Source: Kistimonas sp. bin40 (lineage in GTDB: Bacteria; Pseudomonadota; Gammaproteobacteria; Pseudomonadales; Endozoicomonadaceae). From it: a stretch of 64,000 nt of DNA. The position numbers and the translations under genes are program-made. The stretch covers positions 1-64,000 of the forward strand of contig MPMQ01000009.1 in assembly GCA_002238585.1 (NCBI GenBank). The letters are read 5' to 3'. The notes beneath the pieces are model-generated. The model was not told where the DNA came from, searched no databases, and saw only the letters and a list, made by a program, of their open reading frames with translations. This document shows positions 47,786-57,135 of this stretch, one piece after another; the first letter of the stretch is position 1, and the number at the start of each line of letters is the position of its first letter.

Positions 47786-49948
47786 ATGCTGCACAGCCTG
47801 CCACTCTCCCCTGACGTCAGCACCCTGTCTGCAACAGGCCAACCTGGGCGCCCAGCCCCGGGCGCCAGTCGAACAAAGCGCAAACGCTGTGTCTGTCCGT
47901 ACAACGACTGCGGCAAAACCCTCAGTCAATACAACAGCCTGAAGATGCACCTGAGAACCCATACTGGCGCAAAACCCGTTGTCTGTCCCCATGACGGCTG
48001 TGAACATGCATTCACTCAGTACAGCGGTCTGACATACCATTTGCGTGCGGCTCACTCAGGCAAAAAACCCTTTCCCTGCCCACAGGAAGGCTGTGGATAT
48101 GCGTTCGCACAAGCCAGCGATCTGACAAAACACTTGTATGTCCACTCCGGAAAAAAACCCATTGCCTGTCCTTACAAAAGTTGTGAACATCGGTCAGCGC
48201 GACCGGGCGAGCTGACACGGCATTTACGCACCCATTCGAAGACAAAACCCTTTCTGTGTTCCGTTGCAGACTGTGAAAAGTCTTTCACAAGAGCCAGTGC
48301 TCTCAGACACCACTCATGCACTGTGCATACCAAAGAAAGGCTTTTTTCCTGCCCCCGGGATGGCTGTGTCTATGCGTGCATAAAATCGACAGACCTCACA
48401 AAACACTTGCGTATCCATTCAGAAAAAAGATCTTTTATCTGTCAGCATGAAGGCTGTGGACGCGCATTCAAACAGTTCAGCGGCCTGATAAACCACAGGC
48501 GTATCCACTCAGAACGCAGACCCTTTGGCTGTTTACATGAAGGCTGTGGCCGCGCGTTCAAACAGTCCGGTGGTCTGGCACACCACCTTAACATCCACTC
48601 AGGAATAAAACCTTTTATCTGTTGGGATAAAAACTGTGATCAGGCGTTCGCACATTCGAGCACCCGGGCACACCATTGGCATGCCCGTCATGGCCAAAAA
48701 AACTCTGTTGTCTGTTCCTGGGAAGACTGTGGATCTTCCTTCACACAAGCGGGCAATCTGAGGTACCACTGGCGCAGCGTCCATATCAAAGAAAAGCGTT
48801 TTTCCTGTCGTCAGGATGGTTGTGCCTATTCGTGTGTACACGCCAGTGCCTTGGCACGACACTGGTGTATCCACCTGGAAAAAAGACCTTTTATCTGTTG
48901 GCACGAAGGCTGTGGACGCGCGTTCAAACAAAACAACGGCCTGATAGCCCACAGGCATGTCCACTCGCGAAACAATCCCTATGTTTGCACACATGAAGGC
49001 TGTGGATATGCGTCTACTCAATCCAGCAATCTGAAGAAACACTTGCGCGTCCACTCAGGAGAAAAACCCTTTGTCTGCCCGCATCAAGACTGTGGATGTT
49101 CTTTCAGCCAATCACACAATCTGAAATATCATTTGCGCATCCACGCCGGAGAAAAACCATTTAGCTGTTGGTATCAAGACTGTGGCCATTCGTCCAGACA
49201 AGCATCCAATCTGGAACGTCATGTGCGCGCTGTTCATCGCAACGAAAGACGCCTTGTCCTTCCACATGAAGGCTGCGACAACGCCTATGCAGAATCCGGC
49301 AAGTTGAAAAAACAGGTGCGCGACCATACCCGGGAAAAGGCCTTTACCTGCCCAGACGGGGACCGCGCAACACAGCTCACCCTGTGCACAAGGATGAAAA
49401 GGCCACTGAGCCCCCACAACGGCGAGCAACCTTGCATCGAGCCTTACGAGGGCCATGAAGACAGGTTCACGCACAAGCACTTGCTGCACGCGCAGGTGCT
49501 GGCCCATACCAGCGCAAGGCGCTGTCCGCTGGCGACAGGCGAGCGGCCCTTCGTGCCGCAATCCACCTTGAAGACACCCCTGCGCCAGCATGCCCGTCAA
49601 CAACCCGGTCTTTATCCTGACGAGAGTGCTGATGACAAGGCTGGCACAACCATCACCGGACACAGGATGTTCCCACCCCGGGCTCAGGTGCAGGCCAGTG
49701 CCTCACAGGCCCCGCCTGCAAACTGCGGCACCTGCGCCACCTGCGCAGCAGATACCGGCCTTGCATGCCTCAAAAGAGGCCAACAGACTGCTCAGGCGAA
49801 CATACATGGCCGTCACACCGCACCAGCTTTGGGAATCGCCACCAGACACCAGGGGGGCCACTACCGTTCTGTGATCGTCCGGGTATCCGGCGGCGTTGTT
49901 TACAAGACCTCCCCACCGAAACAAAAACCTGGCTGGCCGACACTGTAG
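47786..49948 (+). CDS. zf25: 15-finger C2H2 protein, paralogue of zf24
   Basis: 720-aa protein; ATG after TTCACCGGACACCACC. The N-terminus and first three fingers closely match zf24 ([34 protein letters not shown]), with RTKRKR as a possible nuclear signal. After that the fingers differ. Fifteen are intact over residues ~36-490; the next (LPHEGC) is decayed. A full ~200-residue linker and tail [16 protein letters not shown] are present with a TAG stop. The homologous 5' end and different body suggest recombination between units. Confidence 0.86.
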   Translation: MLHSLPLSPDVSTLSATGQPGRPAPGASRTKRKRCVCPYNDCGKTLSQYNSLKMHLRTHTGAKPVVCPHDGCEHAFTQYSGLTYHLRAAHSGKKPFPCPQEGCGYAFAQASDLTKHLYVHSGKKPIACPYKSCEHRSARPGELTRHLRTHSKTKPFLCSVADCEKSFTRASALRHHSCTVHTKERLFSCPRDGCVYACIKSTDLTKHLRIHSEKRSFICQHEGCGRAFKQFSGLINHRRIHSERRPFGCLHEGCGRAFKQSGGLAHHLNIHSGIKPFICWDKNCDQAFAHSSTRAHHWHARHGQKNSVVCSWEDCGSSFTQAGNLRYHWRSVHIKEKRFSCRQDGCAYSCVHASALARHWCIHLEKRPFICWHEGCGRAFKQNNGLIAHRHVHSRNNPYVCTHEGCGYASTQSSNLKKHLRVHSGEKPFVCPHQDCGCSFSQSHNLKYHLRIHAGEKPFSCWYQDCGHSSRQASNLERHVRAVHRNERRLVLPHEGCDNAYAESGKLKKQVRDHTREKAFTCPDGDRATQLTLCTRMKRPLSPHNGEQPCIEPYEGHEDRFTHKHLLHAQVLAHTSARRCPLATGERPFVPQSTLKTPLRQHARQQPGLYPDESADDKAGTTITGHRMFPPRAQVQASASQAPPANCGTCATCAADTGLACLKRGQQTAQANIHGRHTAPALGIATRHQGGHYRSVIVRVSGGVVYKTSPPKQKPGWPTL

Positions 49949-50060
49949 CAGGAGACGTCCACCCGTCTGACCAGTGCGACAGATAACAGCTGCCGCCCCT
50001 TCTGGTGAGCCATCACAGCAAGCGCCGACCCGGAATGACCAGCGCCAGAACGCCCTGGCA

Positions 50061-50081
50061 CAGTAACAGGGCGGTCACGAG
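50061..50081 (+). promoter_or_regulatory. leader dyad of zf26
   Basis: CAGTAACAGGGCGGTCACGAG: GTAAC/GTCAC arms; no TGATCA. Confidence 0.45.
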
Positions 50082-50114
50082 GATGGATACATGACGACGG
50101 CTTCTGCACTCCAA

Positions 50115-50190
50115 CCACCCGCCACCAGCCCCCAGCCACCCAGCCCCCGGCCCCCAGCCACCAGCCACCAGCCACCAGCCACCAGCCAGA
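50115..50190. repeat. CCACCAG-type low-complexity repeat in the zf26 leader
   Basis: Imperfect then perfect repeats of a 7-nt unit (CAGCCAC), clean in its last ~35 nt. It sits between the GCACTCCAA box and the start box and lengthens the leader by about 60 nt relative to other genes. Confidence 0.85.
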
Positions 50191-50207
50191 CTCCACCGGA
50201 CACGACC

Positions 50208-51698
50208 ATGCTGCGCACCCCGACCTCTTCCCGCACCAGATGCTCGTCTGTGACAACCCCACCAGGACGTGCAGCCCCCCGCTCCGGTCGCACAAAACGC
50301 ATCGCCCGTATCTGCCCGTACAACGACTGCGGCAAAATACTCAATCAGTACAGCGACCTGAAAAGACACATGAGAACCCACACCGGCGAAAAACCCTTTG
50401 TCTGCCCCCATGAAGGCTGTGGACATACCTTCGCTCACCCCGGCAGTCTCATATACCACTTGCGCGCTGTTCATTCCCGGGAAAGACCCTTTGTCTGTCC
50501 CCATAAAAACTGTAGATGTTCGTTCATACAATCAGGCGACCTGAAAAAACATCAGCATGCCCATTCAGGAGAACAACCCTTTGCCTGTTACCATGAAAAC
50601 TGCGGGCAGTTGTTCGCGCGCGCACGCGAGCTGAAACGACATTTGTACATCCATTCAGAAACAACTCTCTTTCACTGCTCCTATGAAGGCTGTGGATCTG
50701 CATTCAGACAAAAGAGCGGTCTGAGATACCACTTGCGTGCTGTTCATACCAAAGAAAAACCTTTCATCTGTACCCATGATGGCTGTGCATTTTCGTTCGC
50801 ACAATCAGGTGACCTGACAAAACACTTGCGTGTCCACACCGGAGCCAAACCCTTTGCCTGTTTCCATAAAGGCTGCCGACATGCGTTTGCACAATCGGGC
50901 AGCCTGGCAAAACACCTGCGTACTCACTCAGGCGCCAGACCCTGGCTCTGCTCCCATGAAAGCTGCGGACAGGCGTTCGCTCAATCCGGTGACCTCCTGA
51001 GGCACTTGCGCGCCCACTCCGGTACGACAGGCTTTACCTGCCCCCATGAAAACTGTGGACGTTCGTTCACACGATCACCCAGTCTGAGATATCACTTGCA
51101 GGCTTCTCATGCCTCTGGAAACCCTCTGCCCTGTCCCCGCAGTGGCTGTGGACAGGCTTTCACACACGCCGCCAGCCTGACAAAACATGTGCGCGCCCAT
51201 ACCCGGGAAACAGCCCTTGTCTGCCCGTGTGAGGACTGCACAACACAGTTCAGCCGGGCAGGCAACCTGAAACAGCCCCTGAGCTCCCGCACCAGCGAGC
51301 CTGCTGGCGTCTGCCCTGACGCCAAGGATGGCAACACAATCAGACGACACAGGATGCTCAAATCCCAGGCGCGCGCTCACAGCCCGGCGGCGGCTCTGCC
51401 AGGGCACAGCGGTCGTGGTTCACACAATCTGCGGCCATGGGATGCGCATCAGCGCCAGCCAACAGGCAGGGGCACCCTGGCCACCAGCACTACGGACAGC
51501 GGCCATCGGCTCATGAAAAAAGGCCAGCAGGTGACTCAGGCGAGAACATACAGCCGTCATGGCACCGCGGCGGTCCATGAGATGGCCAGCCGTCGCCTGG
51601 CAAGCCACTACCGTTCTGTGATTGCCTGGGTATCTGGCGGCGTTGTTTACACAGCCGCAGCAGCGGGACAACACCATCCTGGCCGACCCAGGCTGTAG
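50208..51698 (+). CDS. zf26: 10-finger C2H2 protein with complete tail
   Basis: 496-aa protein; ATG after CTCCACCGGACACGACC. The upstream open frame is only the 7-nt repeat. Ten intact fingers at residues ~36-350, led by [19 protein letters not shown]; three use H-X4-H spacing. A decayed capping unit (CPCEDCTTQFSRAGNLKQP) precedes a ~130-residue linker. Tail [16 protein letters not shown], ending GQHHPGRPRL at TAG. Confidence 0.86.
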   Translation: MLRTPTSSRTRCSSVTTPPGRAAPRSGRTKRIARICPYNDCGKILNQYSDLKRHMRTHTGEKPFVCPHEGCGHTFAHPGSLIYHLRAVHSRERPFVCPHKNCRCSFIQSGDLKKHQHAHSGEQPFACYHENCGQLFARARELKRHLYIHSETTLFHCSYEGCGSAFRQKSGLRYHLRAVHTKEKPFICTHDGCAFSFAQSGDLTKHLRVHTGAKPFACFHKGCRHAFAQSGSLAKHLRTHSGARPWLCSHESCGQAFAQSGDLLRHLRAHSGTTGFTCPHENCGRSFTRSPSLRYHLQASHASGNPLPCPRSGCGQAFTHAASLTKHVRAHTRETALVCPCEDCTTQFSRAGNLKQPLSSRTSEPAGVCPDAKDGNTIRRHRMLKSQARAHSPAAALPGHSGRGSHNLRPWDAHQRQPTGRGTLATSTTDSGHRLMKKGQQVTQARTYSRHGTAAVHEMASRRLASHYRSVIAWVSGGVVYTAAAAGQHHPGRPRL

Positions 51699-51725
51699 CA
51701 GGAAACGGCAAGACGCCAGGTCACA

Positions 51726-51745
51726 GTGACAAGGCTGTCACAAGA
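51726..51745 (+). promoter_or_regulatory. leader dyad of zf27
   Basis: GTGACA-AGGC-TGTCAC with perfect 6-nt arms at 51726-51741, then AAGAACGGATAC. It lies only ~27 nt after the zf26 stop. Confidence 0.58.
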
Positions 51746-51804
51746 ACGGATACAGGAAAGTACCTGCGCACTCCAATCCTTGAGCAGTCTCATTGGACAA
51801 GACT

Positions 51805-52641
51805 ATGCAGCACAGACCCACAACGGCTCCTGGTGCCAGGTCCCTGCCTGTGACAGCCCCGCCATGGCGAGCTGTCTCCCGCTCCCGGCCACAAACAACC
51901 GCCACGCGTATCGGCCCTCGTGGCCATGGCGGCACCAGCTTCCATCACCGCACCGACCTGACACGGCATCCGGGAGCCAGGAGCTGCGCAAAGTTCTTTG
52001 TCTGTCCCAGGCAAAGTTGTGGGCATGCGTTTACACGCTCTGGCCATCTGACAGAACACTTGCGCATCCACACCGAAGAAAAACCCTTTGTCTGTCCCAG
52101 GCAAAGCTGTGGACATGCATTTACACGCTCTGGCCTTCTGAGAGCACACCTGTGCATCCACACCGGAGAAAAACCCTTTGTATGTCCCCATGAAAACTGT
52201 GGATATGCGTCCGCGCGATCAACCGACCTGACAAAACACTTGCGTGTCCACTCCGGCGAAAAGCCCTTTGTCTGCACCTACGAAGGCTGCAGCCATTCGT
52301 TTGCGCAATCCAGCAGCCGGAGAAGACATTGGCGTACCCACTCCGGGGACAAACCTTTTGTCTGCCCCGATGCACACTGTGGACATGCGTTCGCGCGCTC
52401 CGACGAGCTGAAAAAGCATATGCACGTCCACACCGGAGCAAAACCCTTTGCCTGCCCCCGGGAAGGCTGTGGGTATAGATGCACCGCAGCGCGTCATCTG
52501 AAAAAGCACTTGCGCGTCCCTTCAGGAGAACAGCTGCTGGTCTGCCCGGGCGAGGGCTGTGCACAAGAGTTCGGGCAACGCCACTGCCCCGGAAGGCAGC
52601 CTTGTTGTCCACATCTATCCAGAGCGAAAACAAAACGCTGA
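51805..52641 (+). CDS. zf27: short C2H2 protein with internal deletion
   Basis: 278-aa protein. ATG at 51805 (CATTGGACAAGACT-ATG-CAGCAC) fits the family; a TTG four codons upstream is also in frame. A finger without cysteines (GPRGHGG) is followed by six good fingers at residues ~66-245, two of them near-identical (CPRQSCGHAFTRSG, 52000-52150), plus a unit ending in Pro rather than His. The frame ends CPHLSRAKTKR: its DNA (CTTGTTGTCCACATC...) matches the tail region of other genes out of frame, so a deletion fused the array to the tail. Confidence 0.72.
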   Translation: MQHRPTTAPGARSLPVTAPPWRAVSRSRPQTTATRIGPRGHGGTSFHHRTDLTRHPGARSCAKFFVCPRQSCGHAFTRSGHLTEHLRIHTEEKPFVCPRQSCGHAFTRSGLLRAHLCIHTGEKPFVCPHENCGYASARSTDLTKHLRVHSGEKPFVCTYEGCSHSFAQSSSRRRHWRTHSGDKPFVCPDAHCGHAFARSDELKKHMHVHTGAKPFACPREGCGYRCTAARHLKKHLRVPSGEQLLVCPGEGCAQEFGQRHCPGRQPCCPHLSRAKTKR

Positions 52642-52792
52642 CCGGTCAGACCTGTGACAGAAGACGGCAAGCCCCTTCCCGCTATGAACACGGCCGGTCA
52701 GCGCGCCCGGGCACTGTGCTCATCCCGGGCCCGGGCACCCGGGCGTCCGACATCGGGCAGCATCCGTCACAGATGCCCGTCGGCAAAAGGGC

Positions 52793-52815
52793 CGGTCAAG
52801 GTAACAAGCGGATTC
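52793..52815 (+). promoter_or_regulatory. degenerate leader dyad of zf28
   Basis: CGGTCAAGGTAACAAGCGGATTC: TCAAGGTAAC matches the family, but the right half-site is lost. Confidence 0.35.
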
Positions 52816-52880
52816 CAGGGGCGGACACATCATCCGGCATTGCGTACTCAACCCCCCAACAGGCTTCACCGGACAGTTCC

Positions 52881-54503
52881 ATGTTGCACAGATCAACAAT
52901 ATCCTCTGCCACCACCCGCAGATCTGAGAGAAGCAGGCCTGAGCGGGCTGCCCCCCTCTCCCGGAGAAACACAACCGCTGCGCGTATGTGCCCGCATAAC
53001 GGCTGTGGCACCAGGTTCATTACCGCCGGCGACCTGAAAAAACACCTGAGGGCTCACTCCCTCCAAAAACCCTTTGTCTGTTCCAGGGAGCGCTGTAGAC
53101 GTTCGTTCACAACATCAAGAAACCTGACACAGCACTTGCGCGTCCATGCCGAAGAAAAACCCTTTGTCTGTCTCCATGAAGGCTGTCTGCGTTCGTTTGC
53201 AAAAAAATACAATATGAACAGACACTGGCGCGTCCACACAGGAGAAAAACCCTTTGTCTGTTCCCGGGAAGGCTGCGGGCGTTCCTTCGCAGGCTCAACC
53301 GACCTGAAAAGACACTGGCGCATCCACACAGGAGAAAAACCCTTTGTCTGTCTCCATGAAGGCTGCGGGCGGGCGTTCACGCAATCAAGCTCCCGCAGGG
53401 CGCACTGGCGTCACCACCGGGGGGAAAAACCCTATGCCTGTCGTCATGAAGGTTGTGGATACGCAGCCACAACATCAGGGGATCTGACGAAACACCGGCA
53501 TGCTGCCCATTCACACAAAGGCTCTGGAGCGGCGTTCACAAGATCCACCTACCCGATGCCACACTTGCGCATCCGCTCAGGGACAAAACCCTACGTCTGT
53601 CCCTGGCGGGACTGTTTTCGTGCGTTCACAGTCTCAAGCCATCTGGCACGACACTTGCGCACGCATTCCGGCGAAAAACCCTTTCGCTGTCGGTATAAAG
53701 ACTGTGGAAGTGCATTCAGCCAATCCAGCGGGCTGGCATACCACTTGCGTATCCACACCGGAGAAAAAGACTTTGTCTGTCCGCATGAGGGCTGTGGACA
53801 GGCCTTCACACAACCGGGCACCCTGACAACACATACGCGCATCCACTCACGCGAAAAACCCTTTGTCTGTCCACATGAAGGCTGTCGCTATTCGGCTGCA
53901 CAATCGAGCAACCTGAAATCACATTTGCTCAGGCACTCCGGACAAAGAACCTTTACCTGCCCGCGCGAGGACTGCGCAAAAGGGTTTCGCCACATCCAGA
54001 GCATGACCCGGCACCTGAAAGCCCACAAGGCGGCACAGCCTTGCGTGGGTCCTGACGCGCACGACAAGAAAAGATTGACGCCCCGGTATCCAGGCCTTGC
54101 CCGGATCCTGCCCCCGCCCGATGCAAGCGGCTATCGCTGTTCGCCCACAACAGGCAAGCGGCCCTGCAGGCTGACGCCCAGCCTGAAAGCACGGCGGCAC
54201 CGGCACGCCAGTACAGCTCCTCGTCCTGATACTGACAGGTCCAGTGCAACAAAAAGCACAGGTACCAGGATGCTCAAACCCCGGTGTCGCTTGCGCACCC
54301 ATGCCCCCCAGGCCCCGGGTTATCCGTTTCTGAAAAGAAGCCGGCGGCATGCCCGGCTGAGAATACACAAGTGTCATGACACCGCACCTGCCCGGGATGT
54401 CATCCACAACGGCACGGCAAACCACTATTGTTCCGTGATCGCCTGGGTATCCGGCGGCGTTGTTCACCACAGCCGCCCTCCGGAACAACAAAAACCTGGC
54501 TGA
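52881..54503 (+). CDS. zf28: 11-finger C2H2 protein with complete tail
   Basis: 540-aa protein; ATG after CTTCACCGGACAGTTCC. Eleven good fingers and one that lost both cysteines (HKGSGAAF) lie at residues ~37-390. Early fingers have CSRE or CLHEGC knuckles. Capping finger CAKGFRHIQSMTRH, ~115-residue linker, then [16 protein letters not shown]. It ends at TGA after EQQKPG, a few codons before the usual stop. Confidence 0.86.
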   Translation: MLHRSTISSATTRRSERSRPERAAPLSRRNTTAARMCPHNGCGTRFITAGDLKKHLRAHSLQKPFVCSRERCRRSFTTSRNLTQHLRVHAEEKPFVCLHEGCLRSFAKKYNMNRHWRVHTGEKPFVCSREGCGRSFAGSTDLKRHWRIHTGEKPFVCLHEGCGRAFTQSSSRRAHWRHHRGEKPYACRHEGCGYAATTSGDLTKHRHAAHSHKGSGAAFTRSTYPMPHLRIRSGTKPYVCPWRDCFRAFTVSSHLARHLRTHSGEKPFRCRYKDCGSAFSQSSGLAYHLRIHTGEKDFVCPHEGCGQAFTQPGTLTTHTRIHSREKPFVCPHEGCRYSAAQSSNLKSHLLRHSGQRTFTCPREDCAKGFRHIQSMTRHLKAHKAAQPCVGPDAHDKKRLTPRYPGLARILPPPDASGYRCSPTTGKRPCRLTPSLKARRHRHASTAPRPDTDRSSATKSTGTRMLKPRCRLRTHAPQAPGYPFLKRSRRHARLRIHKCHDTAPARDVIHNGTANHYCSVIAWVSGGVVHHSRPPEQQKPG

Positions 54504-54787
54504 CCGCCTCCTGGACGCAGGATTGGCAACCGCTCCCCGCTTTGAACAAGCGCATTCCGGACTGAGCACACCAGAACGGCCCTGCGCAATCCGGCTGCCG
54601 CAGTCTCCCGTACAGGCGGCCAGGAGCCCTGTGTGTCCGTGAGCCTGATCACTGCAACAGATGACGGCAAGCTGATGGCATGATGAAACGCGACAGCAAT
54701 CATCACCGGCAACCGCACCAGGGCCGCTGGCCTGTCCCTTGTTACCCGACACCGGGCACAACCGGCCAGAACTCTCCGTCGGCAAGA
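54504..54787. other. zf28-zf29 intergenic spacer
   Basis: Non-coding. Contains GAGCCTGATCACTGCAACAG (about 54642) and CCCTTGTTACCCGACACC, both shared with other spacers. No gene seen. Confidence 0.5.
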
Positions 54788-54817
54788 TGCTGGATCCAGG
54801 TAACACAACAGTCACAA
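54788..54817 (+). promoter_or_regulatory. leader dyad of zf29
   Basis: TGCTGGATCCAGGTAACACAACAGTCACAA: GGATCC core in place of TGATCA, then GTAAC/GTCAC arms. Confidence 0.45.
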
Positions 54818-54882
54818 GGGCGGATAGAAAAGACAGCTTCTGTACCCCAACCACACAATACCGATCTGCACGGGATAGCCCT

Positions 54883-56769
54883 ATGCAACCCACGCCGACA
54901 ACATCCGTTATCACCGCCTCCGTGCCTGTGACCGGGCCACCGCAAGTGCTCCCCGTCCCACGCCGCACCACAGCCGCCCGGCTTGCCTTCCCGTATAACA
55001 ACCGCCGCACAGCATCAAGCCAACCCGACAGGCTGGAAAAACACCCGAGGATCCATTCCGGAGCAAAGCACCTTGTCTATTCGTACGCCAGTTGTGAAAC
55101 AGCGTTTGCACAATCAGGCAAGCCGGGCTCGCACATGCGCATCCACACAGGAGAAAAACCAGGAGAAAAACCCTGTGTCTGCTCCTGGGAAGGCTGTGGC
55201 TATTCATCCGCACGACCTGGCGACCTGAGAATACACAGGCGTACCCACACCGGAGAAAGGCCCTTTGTCTGTTCATATGAACACTGTGGACATGCGTTCA
55301 AACAATCAAGCGGCCGGATAAGGCACTTGCGTACCCACTCAGGACAACGCCCCTTTGTCTGTCCGTACGCCCGGTGTGGAAAGCGCTTTATAGAATCAAG
55401 CAAGCTGAGAATACATATACGCATTCACACAGGAGAAAAACCCTTTGTCTGTGCCTGGGAAGGCTGTGGCTATTCGTCCATACGACCCAGTGACCTGGTA
55501 ATACACAGGCGTACCCACACCCGGGAACAGCCGTTTGTCTGTTCCAGGGAAGGCTGTGAACATGTGTTTGCACACGCCAGCAGCCGGGCCAGACACTTGC
55601 GCACCCACTCAGGTCAGCGCCCCTTTGTCTGTCCGCACGCCAGTTGTGAAAAACGGTTTGCACAAGCAGACCGGCTGAAAATGCACATACGCGTCCACAC
55701 GGGAGAAAAGCCCTTTGCCTGTCCACATGAAGGCTGTGGCTATGCGGCCGCACGATCTGGCGACCTGTCAGTGCACCGGCGTACCCATACCGCAGTAAAG
55801 GCCTTTGCCTGTCCCTGGCAAGGCTGTGGACAGTCGCTTACGCGACTGTGTCACCTGACAGAACACTTGCGTCTCCACACCGGGGAAAGGCCTTTTGTCT
55901 GCCTGTGGGAAGGCTGTGGATACGCGACTGCGCGCGCCGGCGACCTGGCGACACACAGGCGTCTGCATACCGGAGACAGGCCCCTGGTCTGTCACTACGC
56001 AGACTGTGGACAGTCGTTCGCGCGAGCCGACCATCTGACAAGCCACTTGCGTGTCCACTCGGGGGAAAAGCCCTTTGTCTGCCGCTGGGAAGACTGTGGA
56101 TATTCGACCGCACAATCGAGCAACCTGAGAAGACATCGACGCCTCCATGTCGTAAACCAATCTTGTGTCGGTCCAGGGAAAAACTCTGGCCATGCCAGCG
56201 CAGCATCCAACCAGCGCAGATCACAGTTGTGCATCTCCACGACGAAACAACCCTGTGTCTGTCCGTACAGGAGCTGCGCCCAATCGTTCAGCCAGTTTGC
56301 CAGGCTGCGCGTCCATCTGCGCTTCCACGCCGGGCTGAAATACTTTATCTGTCACTACGAAGGTTGCGGACGTGTGTGCACAAGATCCAGCCATCTGGTA
56401 AACCACTGGCGCACCCACACCGGGGAAAAACCCTTTGTCTGCCACTACGAAGAATGTGGATATGCGTCCGCAGAACCTGGCAACCTGAAAAGACATTTAC
56501 GCGCCCACGCCTTGCACAAATCCCGTGTCTGGCGACACGGAGGCGGTGAACATGCGCCCGCAACGGCTGGCCAGCTGAAACACCTCGTGCGTGCCCGGAC
56601 CACGAACAAAGTCTTTGTCTGTTCACAGCAAGACTGCGGCTATTCGTCCACCAAATCAGGAAACCTGACAAGACATGGGCGCATCCACCGGGATAAAAAT
56701 CCTTTGGCTGTTCGCGTGACGGCTGTGGCTCTGCGTTGTCCCAATGCACCTGGCTGCAAACGCATCTGA
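54883..56769 (+). CDS. zf29: 15-finger C2H2 protein, three-finger periodic array
   Basis: 628-aa protein; ATG after CGGGATAGCCCT. About 15 intact fingers at residues ~90-610 and four decayed ones. A three-finger block (GYSSxRPxDLxIH, then HxFxxxSxRxRHLRTHSGQRP, then KRFxxxxxLxxHIRxH) is repeated with a 270-nt period over about 55180-55770. One linker is doubled (TGEKPGEKPC). At GGATAAAAATCC (about 56692-56703) one extra base shifts the frame, so the product ends APGCKRI; finger sequence goes on in the other frame. Confidence 0.76.
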   Translation: MQPTPTTSVITASVPVTGPPQVLPVPRRTTAARLAFPYNNRRTASSQPDRLEKHPRIHSGAKHLVYSYASCETAFAQSGKPGSHMRIHTGEKPGEKPCVCSWEGCGYSSARPGDLRIHRRTHTGERPFVCSYEHCGHAFKQSSGRIRHLRTHSGQRPFVCPYARCGKRFIESSKLRIHIRIHTGEKPFVCAWEGCGYSSIRPSDLVIHRRTHTREQPFVCSREGCEHVFAHASSRARHLRTHSGQRPFVCPHASCEKRFAQADRLKMHIRVHTGEKPFACPHEGCGYAAARSGDLSVHRRTHTAVKAFACPWQGCGQSLTRLCHLTEHLRLHTGERPFVCLWEGCGYATARAGDLATHRRLHTGDRPLVCHYADCGQSFARADHLTSHLRVHSGEKPFVCRWEDCGYSTAQSSNLRRHRRLHVVNQSCVGPGKNSGHASAASNQRRSQLCISTTKQPCVCPYRSCAQSFSQFARLRVHLRFHAGLKYFICHYEGCGRVCTRSSHLVNHWRTHTGEKPFVCHYEECGYASAEPGNLKRHLRAHALHKSRVWRHGGGEHAPATAGQLKHLVRARTTNKVFVCSQQDCGYSSTKSGNLTRHGRIHRDKNPLAVRVTAVALRCPNAPGCKRI

Positions 56770-56951
56770 AAATCCACAAAGGCCAGCGACCCTTGCGCCT
56801 GAGCCGCCAGGGGCTGGGACAAAAGGTTTACACCAACCGCCGCACTCCAGGGGCCTGGCAACGAAAGACGCTGCCGCGGTTGTGCGCGACACACGAGCGC
56901 TCCTTCTTGCTGAAATGTCCCCCTGAAGACCTGCTGGCACCGACTCTCTGA
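56770..56951 (+). pseudogene. out-of-frame end of zf29
   Basis: The frame displaced at ~56700 reads PFGCSRDGCGSALSQCTWL and then QTHLKIHKGQRP, a normal finger, followed by linker-like text to a TGA at 56951. No SVIAWVSGG module is found. Confidence 0.65.
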
Positions 56952-57045
56952 TAAACAGCCGTGTTTCATGCCCGACAGCAAGAGTGCACAAAGAGAGCCA
57001 CAGGACTCCGGACAGCTGCCACCAGCGCCAGACGCCGACCACAAG

Positions 57046-57075
57046 GATGATCCGGATAACACTATGGTCACCAGG
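57046..57075 (+). promoter_or_regulatory. leader dyad of zf30
   Basis: GATGATCCGGATAACACTATGGTCACCAGG: TGATC core and GATAAC/GGTCACC half-sites. Confidence 0.5.
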
Positions 57076-57135
57076 CCGGTAACAACAGACGGGTTCTGCA
57101 TTCAAAATTGCAGGCCTTCTCTGCTGGACATGCCC

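Noticed and set aside
53054..53380. Alternate-strand frames rich in [14 protein letters not shown] repeats, looking like a repetitive protein
   Set aside because: Reverse reading of [10 protein letters not shown] and GEKPFVC units; same period and endpoints as the real array.
53919..55010. 363-aa - strand frame across the zf28 end, spacer and zf29 start
   Set aside because: It covers the linker, spacer and promoter of other genes, has no recognisable domain, and is not conserved in comparable spacers.
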